64,000 nt of DNA. Origin: Tunturiibacter empetritectus (GTDB taxonomy: Bacteria; Acidobacteriota; Terriglobia; Terriglobales; Acidobacteriaceae). The stretch lies in contig NZ_JACCCU010000002.1 of NCBI RefSeq assembly GCF_013410875.1, positions 1,232,051 to 1,296,050 of the forward strand, given 5' to 3'. The translations under genes and the position numbers were made by a program. How positions within the stretch are numbered: position 1 is the first letter of the stretch; every line of letters starts with the position of its first letter. Below are positions 1-8,167 of this stretch, one piece after another. Below the pieces are notes generated by a model that was not told the origin of the DNA, did not search any database, and was given only the letters and a program-made list of their open reading frames with translations.

Positions 1-57
1 ACGCCGCAGCGGGAGTCAGCCAAATGGCTCCCGCTCTTTTTCCGAAAGGAGGAGATC

Positions 58-339
58 ATGTTTCAGTTCAGCTACAAACTCAAGGTCGCCGAGAGGGTGA
101 AGGCGAAGTGCCAGCGGCATCCGCGTTACAACCCGGAGCGAGACGGACGCGGCGGAATCAAGGGCGGATGCTCCACTTGCTTCTCCCTCTTTGACCTGCA
201 TCAGGCGAGGCTATCGCTTGATGCCGCGCATCGGGAGTTTTTGCGAAGAGCGACGCCGTGGTCTCACGTACGTCGGCCACGCAACAGGACAAACTCACAG
301 AGGCAGAAAGATCCTCCATTTGGAAGCCAACCTCTCTAA
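58..339 (+). CDS. Small Cys-rich zinc-ribbon-like protein
   Basis: A 93-residue ORF whose ATG follows a very strong Shine-Dalgarno (AAAGGAGGAG at about 46-55), so the start is firm. The first half is regular: a lone Cys followed by HPRYNP, then GGCSTC, which together could bind one metal ion, followed by a helical stretch (LHQARLSLDAAHREFLRRA). The basic tail is low-complexity. I do not recognise a named family; proteins of this kind occur near replication genes of plasmid-like elements, which fits the neighbours (primase remnant and ssb). Function unknown; probably a small nucleic-acid-associated accessory protein. Confidence 0.6.
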   Translation: MFQFSYKLKVAERVKAKCQRHPRYNPERDGRGGIKGGCSTCFSLFDLHQARLSLDAAHREFLRRATPWSHVRRPRNRTNSQRQKDPPFGSQPL

Positions 340-521
340 TCCGAGGGGTTGCGTTTGCAACCGCACTCTTCAAAAAAAATGCCCGAGATGCTGTCAAAAA
401 GTGTCCTTCTCATCTCGCTTAGAGGGTAGATGGTATGAACTTCGCCCACGCAACGCGGGCGGCGGGGCCTTTCCCTCCCCGCTCCCCTCCCACGGCGAAA
501 CAAATTTCAAGGATGACGTCG

Positions 522-1375
522 ATGAATAGAACAAAATCCACAGTTCGCAATTTGCTCACGGCTATCGAGGCACCTCTCTACGATGTCGGTGTCCTCAGTG
601 AGCGTGGAATGCTTCCAGGACTCGATGGCATCTCGGCCGCGGCGGTCCTCGACAGGCTTTCTCTGCTCAAGTACCGCAATGCCCACGGCTCGCACATCTA
701 CATACGCCCATCCGGGGAGCATCGTTTCACCACCCTCGACGATCTCCACGAGACCTCGCTTGCGAGGCTCGCGGCGGATGGTTTCAACCCATGCGCTGTT
801 GTCGAGACCAGCGCCGGCAACTTTCAAGCCTGGCTCAAGCACCCGAGAACGTTTCCGAAGCTCCTCGGAACCTTTGCCGCGCAGACATTGGCCGAGCGGT
901 ACGACGCCGACCCCAGCGCGGCGGACTGGAGGCGGTTTGGTCGGCTTCCCGGATTCACCACTGCAAACCGAAATACAGAAAGTCTGACGGCCTCTACCCT
1001 TTCGTGCGCCTGCTCAGCCACAGCGGACAGCAGTACCCAATGGCGGAGGCCTTCGAGCAGGAGATAAGGACGCTCTACCAGGTCCGCGAGCAGGAACACG
1101 AGGCAAAGCGTCTGCAAAGTTCTATTTCTCCCCGAAGGGGACCGAGGTTATCGAACTTGTCTCTTGAGCGATTCCGAAGCTCAACCAGGTACCAGGATCG
1201 TCCCGCCGCCGCCGACATCGCTTTCTGTGTCGCCGCTTTTGCCAATGGCATGACCGAGGACCGGATCGGATGTGCCCTTGAAGACGATTACCTCTCCCGC
1301 GATCCCAGCCTTTCCAAGCGAGCTGCCTACATCCGGAGAACCATGGAGAAGGCGAGAAGATGGGCCGAGCGATGA
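522..1375 (+). pseudogene. RepB-like DNA primase, frameshifted
   Basis: The first part (from the ATG at 522, with AAGGA 8 nt upstream) reads through AVVETSAGNFQAWLKH and DADPSAADWRRFGRLPGF, which matches the RepB-type archaeo-eukaryotic primase domain of plasmids and phages. Homology then jumps to another frame at about 955-970, where KPKYRKSDGLYPFVRLLSHSG continues and runs to a stop at 1375 with a helical C-terminus (ERFRSSTRYQDRPAAADIAF...ALEDDYLSRDPS). One indel separates the two halves. Either the gene is inactivated or the base call is wrong; the good conservation on both sides argues for a recent event. It would have primed replication of a mobile replicon together with the downstream ssb. 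Confidence 0.6.
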
Positions 1376-1745
1376 GCATCGATGCTGCATTTGCCCTTGT
1401 CATTTTTCCTCCCGTTTGTGGATGACACTTCTAGTTTCTGAGCTGGCTTTTGCGACTCGCGCCATGAGGGAAAGCCGTCGAACAGGGAGGCTCCCTTTCC
1501 GGTTTGCCTTTCTATCTGCGTTCAGCGTGCCGCGCTCAAGACACCCCCGCCCTTCGGACGCACGCTCTCCTTCCCAGAATCCGCTGCGCGCCTCCGTGAG
1601 GTGCGGACTCCTGCCCCCAGGCAAGCTGTGGTCCCCTTCCACAGATTCTATTCAGTCGCCGAGGGAGGGGGTCGCGACGGCACACCCGTTGGGCAAGCAT
1701 GTACCGCAGACAGCGGACAAACCAAAAGAACCGGAGCTAAACACC
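1376..1745 (+). other. Gap between primase remnant and ssb
   Basis: No convincing gene. An open frame in phase with ssb runs through here, but its translation is low-complexity and unlike SSB. Probably the ssb leader and promoter region. Confidence 0.5.
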
Positions 1746-2117
1746 ATGTTCAACAAAGTTATCCTCATCGGCCGCCTCGGGCAGAACGCAGAAGCCAAAA
1801 CCGCTCAGAACAACAAAGAGTACGTCACCCTCAACATCGCAACTCAGGAAAGCTGGAAGAACGACAAAGGCGAGTACGAAACCCGCACCGAATGGCATCG
1901 CGTCTTTGCCTGGAGGAATCTCTCGAAGTTCGCCAAGACCCTCCAGAAGGGGCAGCTCGTCACCCTGGAAGGCATTCTCCGGTATCGCGAGGTAGAGGAT
2001 GAGGTCAAAGGGACCACCTTCAAGCACCGGATCGCGGAGATCCACGCCGTCAGCATGAAGCGGCTCTCGAAGTTCGAGGCCGCTGATGATCCTTCAGATG
2101 GAGCCGACGACGAATAG
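1746..2117 (+). CDS. ssb: Single-stranded DNA-binding protein
   Basis: This 123-residue protein is a typical OB-fold SSB: MFNKVILIGRLGQNAE at the N-terminus, then TLNIATQESW, EWHRVFAWRNLSKFA, KGQLVTLEGILRYREVED and an acidic end (DDPSDGADDE). The start is the ATG at 1746, because the family begins with this motif; the open frame extends upstream but upstream residues are not SSB-like. It lacks the long Gly/Pro linker and the canonical DDDIPF tip, although an acidic tail is present, so it is a short accessory SSB of the plasmid or phage kind rather than the housekeeping copy. It binds ssDNA during replication or conjugation of the element. A strong stem-loop follows the stop. Confidence 0.93.
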   Translation: MFNKVILIGRLGQNAEAKTAQNNKEYVTLNIATQESWKNDKGEYETRTEWHRVFAWRNLSKFAKTLQKGQLVTLEGILRYREVEDEVKGTTFKHRIAEIHAVSMKRLSKFEAADDPSDGADDE

Positions 2118-2127
2118 TCGCCGGCTA

Positions 2128-2159
2128 GAGTGGATGAGGTCGCGAGACCTTATCCACTC
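2128..2159 (+). terminator. Stem-loop after ssb (GNRA loop)
   Basis: The arms GAGTGGATGAGGTC and GACCTTATCCACTC pair over 14 bp with one G-U, closing a GCGA tetraloop. It starts about 10 nt after the ssb stop. No U-tract follows, so it may be a Rho-assisted terminator or an mRNA 3' end stabiliser. Confidence 0.5.
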
Positions 2160-2300
2160 ATCTCCGTTCAGCGTCGCTAAGTGAATCGGCGATTGCCACT
2201 CCTCGAGAAGGCGAACTCGATAGCTTCCGAGTTGTCACTTCGAAGGAGCGGTCATTTGAAGACCGTTTGCGTAGGGTCCGAGTAGGCCTATTGTCTAATC

Positions 2301-3494
2301 ATGGCTATTTTGGATTCCACCCAGATGAGCGATACGCAGGAAGCCGAGCGGATCAATCCCTTTCACCCGATTCCTGCGCCAGGCTTCGACATGGAGACGC
2401 CTTTGCAATTCCGGCTCTTCGATCCTCAAATCTGTGGCGAACTGCAGGACGACTGGTTAGCTAATGCCGTCGAGTCGCATGGGATAATTCGGTCCGAGCT
2501 GGACGCGATGATCGACGGCAAGCTGTTGCGGCGCTGGAAAGACGGCGCCGGCTGTGAAGGCTTCTTGCTCTATACCGAGCAGCAAGCTCGGCTGGCAAAA
2601 AAACTGCAGGCGACCGGCCATTACAGCGATGCCGAGCTGCAGCACATCTTTAGTGAATGGAATGAATTTCTCGAGATACTTTCCGTCGATGATTTCGCTT
2701 ACGACAGCATGGAAGTTGACGATTACGAAAACTGGCAGCGACGCACGCGCGAGATGACCGAGTTTTTTGCAAACGACATCATCCGGATGGACGACGGCTT
2801 TTGCCCTGTACCAGCCGAGCAGCTAGAGGCACACAAGGCGGACGCCCGGAAGCAACATGCCGAATGGCTACGGACACGAGACTATTTTGCGACGCGATTG
2901 GATGCTGATCTTAAGCCTCAACAACACCAAGGTTGGCGAAAGGCTCTTCACGAGATCAGATTTAGCGATGAAATGTCACGCCTTTGGATGGCGCAACCCT
3001 TCAAGGCCCAAATTGAGCAGGGCTACAGTATTGAAGTCTCTTTTTATGGCTGGGAAACCAAAAACTTCACCGAAACCACATTTCGAAATATCAACTGGCG
3101 TTCCACCTTGGAGCGCTTCAAGGGAACACGGAACGAAGGCAAAATTTTCCCGCTGCGGACGCCCGACTTCAATCTGACCGAAAATGGTCTGGAATTGCTG
3201 AACAACCCCTCGCCAGAGGCCTATAAGGCACTTTATGAAAAATACCGCTTGGACGAGTTGTTTGCACTCGTCGCGGAACGAGGGCCCGCAATGTGGGAAT
3301 GTGACTTGTCAGCGAAGGGCCGTGGCGCGTGTGCTGAGTGCAGCGCGGTCTTCGACCGCACCACGTCGAGTCGGCGGTACTGCAGCGAGGGTTGTCGCAG
3401 CCGCGCCAAAAGTCGGCGATGGCGGGAGAACGATCCTGAACGCGCCCGCCGGGCGCAGGCCAAGCACTACAAAGAAGCCTATCCGGGGGGGTAG
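2301..3494 (+). CDS. Hypothetical protein with C-terminal Cys4 zinc finger
   Basis: A 397-residue soluble protein. Residues 1-330 are a mixed-charge region with several helical segments and no motif I recognise. The last 60 residues carry CAEC then, 12 residues on, YCSEGC, followed by a strongly basic RAKSRRWRENDPERARRAQAKHY tract. That arrangement (CxxC-x12-CxxxC plus Arg/Lys helix) is seen in C-terminal zinc fingers of CGNR-type and other DNA- or RNA-binding proteins. The ATG at 2301 has no clear Shine-Dalgarno; a second ATG lies at 2325. It sits between ssb and a small membrane peptide in the accessory island. A nucleic-acid-binding role is inferred only from the finger. Confidence 0.65.
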   Translation: MAILDSTQMSDTQEAERINPFHPIPAPGFDMETPLQFRLFDPQICGELQDDWLANAVESHGIIRSELDAMIDGKLLRRWKDGAGCEGFLLYTEQQARLAKKLQATGHYSDAELQHIFSEWNEFLEILSVDDFAYDSMEVDDYENWQRRTREMTEFFANDIIRMDDGFCPVPAEQLEAHKADARKQHAEWLRTRDYFATRLDADLKPQQHQGWRKALHEIRFSDEMSRLWMAQPFKAQIEQGYSIEVSFYGWETKNFTETTFRNINWRSTLERFKGTRNEGKIFPLRTPDFNLTENGLELLNNPSPEAYKALYEKYRLDELFALVAERGPAMWECDLSAKGRGACAECSAVFDRTTSSRRYCSEGCRSRAKSRRWRENDPERARRAQAKHYKEAYPGG

Positions 3495-3556
3495 GGGAGG
3501 CATCGGCGTCCCGGGCCAGCACCTTAGGTTCGAATTTGTCTTTGGAGGAAACAATA

Positions 3557-3685
3557 ATGACGGTCTTGGCAAGCTTGATTTCCGATTATGGCTGGCCTGC
3601 CGGCGCAGCTGCTGCCCTAATCTACGTTCTAATGCGCAGCGAAATCCACATTCACTATCCTGGTCGCACTCGCAAGCCCCAATGA
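3557..3685 (+). CDS. Small membrane peptide, 42 aa
   Basis: ATG at 3557 is preceded by GGAGGAAACAATA, an excellent Shine-Dalgarno with good spacing. The 42-codon frame encodes a short polar start, one hydrophobic segment (about residues 13-26, WPAGAAAALIYVLM) and a basic tail (RTRKPQ), i.e. a single-pass membrane peptide with positive-inside C-terminus. It starts 62 nt after the zinc-finger gene and ends 145 nt before the reverse transcriptase. Not recognised. It could be a toxin-like or holin-like peptide, or an accessory to the neighbouring defence genes. The ribosome-binding site is the main support. Confidence 0.55.
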   Translation: MTVLASLISDYGWPAGAAAALIYVLMRSEIHIHYPGRTRKPQ

Positions 3686-3830
3686 ATCCGAGTCGTCACC
3701 TAGTCGCTTTTCTAACGAATGCGGATGAGAAAGACTCACCCACCGTTTGTTGTTAGGATACGTTGAGCTTGGAGGCCTTCTGAATTACCGGTTCTTGAAA
3801 GAGTTCCTAGTATGATTCAGCTGCCCCTAT

Positions 3831-5447
3831 ATGGCTCTCACGCTCGCAGCTTCCGGTAAATTGATCATCCATGATCTGATGACAAATGGGTACTTTCCTG
3901 ACCGCATAATTCCGCCGGTTAATGCCTTAGGGATAACCGTCGCGTTGCCTGACATGATGAAACACATCCGTCCCATCATGTTAGGAATGCTTGCAAAGCA
4001 AGCTAACAAATTGCGGAGTCGATGCGTTACGCATTCTGTGCCGAAGCGCAAACACCTGCGCAGGTCACTGTCGATTCCGAATCCGCTTCATCAATTGATG
4101 GCCGCGGCACAGATTGCACACGATTGGAAGGATATTTACAAATTCTGCCGGCAATCTCCTTTGTCGTTAAGCATGCCCGTGCTGGGTACAGATAGAGCAG
4201 TAGAGTCGCAGAATGACCTCAACAAACAGCCATTTTTCAGAGCTCAGAGATCGGTAGGAGCTCGCTTTCTGCTCAAGACGGACATCGCGCGTTTTTATCC
4301 ATCGATCTACACTCACAGCATTCCCTGGGCTCTACATGGCAAAGCCGCCGCAAGAGCGGATAAGAAGTACGCACTATTCGGAAATCGAATCGATTTATGG
4401 ACGCGAGAGTCCCAAGACAAACAAACTGGCGGAATCCCGATCGGACCTGACACCTCATTTATCATCGGAGAAATAATCGGTACTGCTCTCGACCTCGAAC
4501 TTCAAAAAAAGCTGCCCAACATCAAGGGCACGCGATCCATCGATGACTATAACTTATATCTTGGGTCGATCTCTGAAGCTGAAACAGCTTTGGCGGTTCT
4601 TCACGGTGTTGCCAAACAATATGAGCTGGAGATAAACGATCCTAAGACGGAGATCATCTCGCTACCGGACAGGTTCGAGCCAGCCTGGAAGAGCGACCTT
4701 CGTGGACTTGTGATACGCGATAGCGGACAGCCTCAGGCAACGGATCTTTTGAGTCTCTTCGACCGCGCCTATGAACACGCAAAAAACTTCCCTACCGATA
4801 ACGTACTGACCTACGCTGCGAAACAAGTATTAAGCGCGAAACTTGCCGAAGAGAACTGGATCTTCTGCGAATCCTTGCTACTGAGGGCCGCGCTAGGGGA
4901 ACCGACAATGCTTTCAGTTGTGGGTGACGTTTACGATCATTATCCAGCATTCCATAAAAATAATGGAGCCTTGACTAGCGCATTGGAGAGTATTTGCTCG
5001 TATCACGCGCCACTTCAACAAGGAAACGAGGTCTCGTGGGCGCTGTGGCTTGCGAAGAAGATGGGCGTCTTCATCTCGCGAACCGTTGGGGATAAGATAG
5101 CGGCTGTCGACGACGACATCGTCGCCCTAATAGGACTGGATCTCATTGAACGAGGTTTCTTGCAAACGTCAAAGCTAACGCTCTGGCGCAGCCGTATGAA
5201 CGCGACCCATTTATATGAGGACCACTGGTTGCTTGCTTATGAAGCACACGAGCATGGTTGGGCGGTAGCCAAAACTGACTACATCGCGAACGATGAGTTT
5301 TTTAGCATTTTGCAGAAGCATGGAGTCAGATTTTACGGCGGAAATTTGGCGCCGACTGCTAGTTATTACGGTTATAGCGATGATGGAGACGTCCCAGACG
5401 AGACTGAAGAGTTTATTGAGGATGAGCCGGAAGTCACACCTATTTAA
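3831..5447 (+). CDS. Reverse transcriptase, unknown-group/DRT-like
   Basis: A 538-residue protein with RT fingers and palm: RR.LSIPNPLHQ at about 78-88; motif A LLKTDIARFYPSIY with Asp151; motif B TGGIPIGPDTSF at 199-210; motif C SIDDY with Asp238-Asp239. The usual YxDD box is therefore SIDD, but all three catalytic Asp are present. After the palm comes about 280 residues of helical C-terminal domain instead of a group II intron X/En domain, as in the UG/Abi reverse transcriptases of phage-defence (DRT) systems. The N-terminal GYFPDRIIPP segment also recalls that group. An in-frame stop at 3813 fixes the ATG at 3831; its Shine-Dalgarno is weak. The convergent CBASS-like operon next door supports a defence role. 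Which UG subgroup it belongs to, and whether a partner ncRNA exists, cannot be told here. Confidence 0.8.
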   Translation: MALTLAASGKLIIHDLMTNGYFPDRIIPPVNALGITVALPDMMKHIRPIMLGMLAKQANKLRSRCVTHSVPKRKHLRRSLSIPNPLHQLMAAAQIAHDWKDIYKFCRQSPLSLSMPVLGTDRAVESQNDLNKQPFFRAQRSVGARFLLKTDIARFYPSIYTHSIPWALHGKAAARADKKYALFGNRIDLWTRESQDKQTGGIPIGPDTSFIIGEIIGTALDLELQKKLPNIKGTRSIDDYNLYLGSISEAETALAVLHGVAKQYELEINDPKTEIISLPDRFEPAWKSDLRGLVIRDSGQPQATDLLSLFDRAYEHAKNFPTDNVLTYAAKQVLSAKLAEENWIFCESLLLRAALGEPTMLSVVGDVYDHYPAFHKNNGALTSALESICSYHAPLQQGNEVSWALWLAKKMGVFISRTVGDKIAAVDDDIVALIGLDLIERGFLQTSKLTLWRSRMNATHLYEDHWLLAYEAHEHGWAVAKTDYIANDEFFSILQKHGVRFYGGNLAPTASYYGYSDDGDVPDETEEFIEDEPEVTPI

Positions 5448-5588
5448 TCATTCAAATCGGCACGAGTGTTGAGAATTATCTGGTGGGCAGCGCACCGCGT
5501 GAAGATCACGGACTACAGATCAGATTGTCCGATTTTAGTGCGGCCCGGCATGTCGAAGCGGCGCGGCCTCGCTCCACCGAAGTGCACG

Positions 5589-6302
5589 TCAGACAAGCCA
5601 CCGTGCGTAGGCTTGCATGTCGATCGCCGGAACCGTACCGCATGCCTGCAACTGCGTGATGAAAGCAAGCAGGAATGACGTTGCCGCTTTATCGTGCGGC
5701 TCCGATACTAGACAACCGGCGGCGGTGCATCCAAAAGTTCCGTAGGTGGCAATACAGCCCAGATCGAGGCGCCCGTCCGACTGATCGGCTGTCAGCGCAC
5801 GCGATAAGGTCTTATCGATTGGCTTTTTCCATCGGCAGTCGAACGCGAGGAAGCCGCCTAGTATCGGCTGCAGTGCCTTCTTGCGCGGACCATCTATGGT
5901 TTGAATTGCGACACTGGTGCGCTGAAGGTTCCTCACACTGGCAATCTTTTTCTGAGCGTATTTTATGTACGAACCCGTAATTTCCTGCTTCGATTCAAAG
6001 ACTGCATAGACCGCTTCCGCCGGTATAACCGTTTCGTTCTTATGCGTGAAAATCAACGGTGAATATTGACGGTCGTAGATAACAACGTCGATCTGTTCGC
6101 TGAACTTGCCGCGACTGTCAACAACGGTAGCCGTCATGGCGCGGTAGCGCTCAGGCAAATACGTTTCGAATAGAGAAAGCCAGACCGCCTGGCTTCCGTC
6201 ACCAAGCGCGACCGGATGGCCTAGGGTTTCGCGCGCAGTTTTTAGATCCTGTGCGACGCGCTCATGAAGACCCTTCATTAACTTCGGCAATGACCATTTC
6301 AT
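5589..6302 (-). CDS. DUF6602-like PD-(D/E)XK nuclease, putative CBASS effector
   Basis: A 237-residue protein with FSEQIDVVIYD (Asp72) and, after a loop, IPAEAVYAVFESKQ (Glu103, Lys105). D...ExK in this strand arrangement is the PD-(D/E)XK nuclease signature, and the wording matches the DUF6602 family. No membrane segment. It overlaps the upstream CD-NTase gene by 4 nt (ATGA), so the two are translationally coupled, and it is the last gene of the minus-strand operon. Inference: it is a nuclease activated by, or working with, the cyclic-nucleotide synthase product. It has no visible separate nucleotide-sensing domain (such as SAVED), unlike Cap4, so how it would sense a signal is unclear. Confidence 0.65.
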   Translation of the reverse strand: MKWSLPKLMKGLHERVAQDLKTARETLGHPVALGDGSQAVWLSLFETYLPERYRAMTATVVDSRGKFSEQIDVVIYDRQYSPLIFTHKNETVIPAEAVYAVFESKQEITGSYIKYAQKKIASVRNLQRTSVAIQTIDGPRKKALQPILGGFLAFDCRWKKPIDKTLSRALTADQSDGRLDLGCIATYGTFGCTAAGCLVSEPHDKAATSFLLAFITQLQACGTVPAIDMQAYARWLV

Positions 6303-7060
6303 TTGACTATCTCATTCCAGTTGGCGGCATTACGCGCCGCTTTGGCGGCCGCGATGATCTTCAGCTTTTCGCCATCGGTCACGTCGTCCGATATGAAGTT
6401 GTTCGAATTGGCCGGGTCGACGACGCGAACCGTGGCAAAAGTATCTCGCAGATATTCAAAAACGATTTGCACTCGCCGCCCCAGCGTATAGCCAGTCTGA
6501 AGTGAAAGCGCCTTGATGACCGTCAATTCAAGGTAGAAAGAAGGAAAATCCAACTTCTTTTGATTGCGCCAGAGCTTTAAAATCCGTATCTCCTGCTGGC
6601 AATTCGCGGCCCGGACATAATTAATATGTGTGACCACATTCGTCTTGGTCCACTCCCCGCCGTTGCGGCGATACAGGCTGTGATCGTTAAGCAGAGGGTT
6701 TTGACGCTTCGCAGGCACAAGGTCGACCGAAAAGCCCTGGACCTTGATATTCAGGGAGACATTTTGCCGCATCGGCGCATAGCCGACCTGCGTCAGCTTG
6801 GTAAAGAGTAGGGCGTGAATTTCTTTTAGGGATTCCTTAGTCGTCTCGGAAAGGGAGATAAATAAATCGATATCCGTACCGCTCAGAATTGCGGTGCCTT
6901 TCATAAAAGAGCCGCTTGGATGAACCGCCAAAAGCTGGCTGCCTGCCCATTCCCAAAATATCGGCATCAGGGTCGCCTGCACGGCCAGGACCGGCGAAGT
7001 CGTACCGGTGTTGACCGCCTCGCGGACGAGAAGCATATTCAAATATTCGTCAGCGGTCAT
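6299..7060 (-). CDS. CD-NTase-like nucleotidyltransferase
   Basis: This 253-residue protein has the nucleotidyltransferase core GSFMKGTAILSGTDIDLFISL: Gly50-Ser51, then Asp63 and Asp65, with the third acidic residue in FSVDLVPA (Asp113). This is the pattern of the cGAS/DncV-like and OAS-like enzymes that make cyclic or linear oligonucleotide signals in CBASS. At 253 residues it is shorter than most CD-NTases (about 300-400), mainly in the C-terminal helical part. It is the middle gene of a minus-strand operon, 61 nt after the 2TM gene and overlapping the nuclease gene by 4 nt. No Cap2/Cap3 or HORMA/TRIP13 partner is present, so it would be a minimal (type I-like) system. Confidence 0.75.
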   Translation of the reverse strand: MTADEYLNMLLVREAVNTGTTSPVLAVQATLMPIFWEWAGSQLLAVHPSGSFMKGTAILSGTDIDLFISLSETTKESLKEIHALLFTKLTQVGYAPMRQNVSLNIKVQGFSVDLVPAKRQNPLLNDHSLYRRNGGEWTKTNVVTHINYVRAANCQQEIRILKLWRNQKKLDFPSFYLELTVIKALSLQTGYTLGRRVQIVFEYLRDTFATVRVVDPANSNNFISDDVTDGEKLKIIAAAKAARNAANWNEIVK

Positions 7061-7121
7061 AGCTCATCTTCGCACGCCAAAGGGAATCTACAACTGCAAA
7101 CCTTGACACTAGCGCGGTACG

Positions 7122-7859
7122 CTATAAATCGTAATAACCGATGCTGAGATAACGATGATTGATATGTGTCGGGTAATTGTCGTCGAAGGTCCAGCCCTCT
7201 TGTTGCAGCCGCGTCTTCCATCGGCGCTGCTTGCGGTCAAAGCCATACCAGAGGGACGCAGTTTCATTCCACCGACGTGTATGCTCGTGCATGAAACCAT
7301 AGGGCAAAAACCTGAGCACAATAGTGTTGTCATAAGCTAGCTGCCGATCGCGCAGCGCCTGGTCGAGCTGCAGGCTGTGGGCCTTCCACCATTCTCGTTG
7401 CACATGCGCGCCAAACTGATAGCCGTCTCGCGCCGGCCGCAGGAAAAAGGTCGGGCCGTCGTTGATTTCGCCGGGGCCTGTCCTCCAAGTAGGTGCACCG
7501 CAGGGAATATCCTTGTATAAATCTAGCTTCACGCTATAGGCGCGTTGATCGGAACGGGCAAAAATCGCGGCGTTGATCGCCGTCAGACTGACGTTCTCGA
7601 ACTTCGGCCCTTCGGCCGGCGTTAGCTTCAGATCTTCCCACAATGCATCGTAGTTGACTCCGAAAATGAGGCGATAAGGCTTGAACGCGGCGAGCTCCTT
7701 CAGGGCGTAGAGCCATAGGCCGATAATCGTGAAAGCGCAGCCTAACAGGATAGACGCCGCAAAACTGAGGTCACTATAGTAGTGCAATAAGGTGGCGGCG
7801 GCAGCAGCAAGGGCGATAAGGCCCAAGCGCTCGATCAGAACACCTGCAATTTTTCTCAT
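7122..7859 (-). CDS. Two-TM membrane protein heading the CD-NTase operon
   Basis: 245 residues. Two hydrophobic helices at about 10-28 and 33-52 are followed by a roughly 190-residue polar domain rich in Trp, Tyr and Arg. The layout (N-terminal 2TM plus cytosolic domain) resembles the 2TM effectors of CBASS, such as Cap15 and S-2TM, but I do not see a clear family match. It is the promoter-proximal gene, 61 nt upstream of the CD-NTase on the same strand. A membrane-disrupting effector or a membrane-tethered sensor are both possible. Having a membrane protein and a nuclease flanking one CD-NTase is unusual. Confidence 0.6.
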   Translation of the reverse strand: MRKIAGVLIERLGLIALAAAAATLLHYYSDLSFAASILLGCAFTIIGLWLYALKELAAFKPYRLIFGVNYDALWEDLKLTPAEGPKFENVSLTAINAAIFARSDQRAYSVKLDLYKDIPCGAPTWRTGPGEINDGPTFFLRPARDGYQFGAHVQREWWKAHSLQLDQALRDRQLAYDNTIVLRFLPYGFMHEHTRRWNETASLWYGFDRKQRRWKTRLQQEGWTFDDNYPTHINHRYLSIGYYDL

Positions 7860-8167
7860 GCCCGGATGTTACAAGTGCCGGCCGTTTATTCGAAGTTTTT
7901 AGCGCGCCTGGCGCGAAAACCTTTCGGCGAATCCCGAAAATTGAGGACGGTATCTGAATCCGGGGGGTATACTTTCCGGCGTTTGAGTGCGGCTGACAAG
8001 TGGGACAATGGTTCCGACAATGCTCATCATCGAGTAGGATGCACACAGTGTCTCTGCCTGTAACTGAGGGACGTTCGTGCTGCCTAGTCGACTAGCAGAT
8101 ACGCCATAAAAGCCTCAAATTTTGCGCCAGATAGCGATCAAAGCTACAGATCGAGAGACCACACCAA

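Noticed and set aside
341..380. GGTTGC/GCAACC hairpin followed by an A-run, possible terminator
   Set aside because: The run is A on the plus strand, so neither strand gives hairpin followed by U-tract.
5466..5678. 70-codon ORF after the RT gene
   Set aside because: Overlaps the nuclease gene, has no start signal, and the translation is not protein-like.
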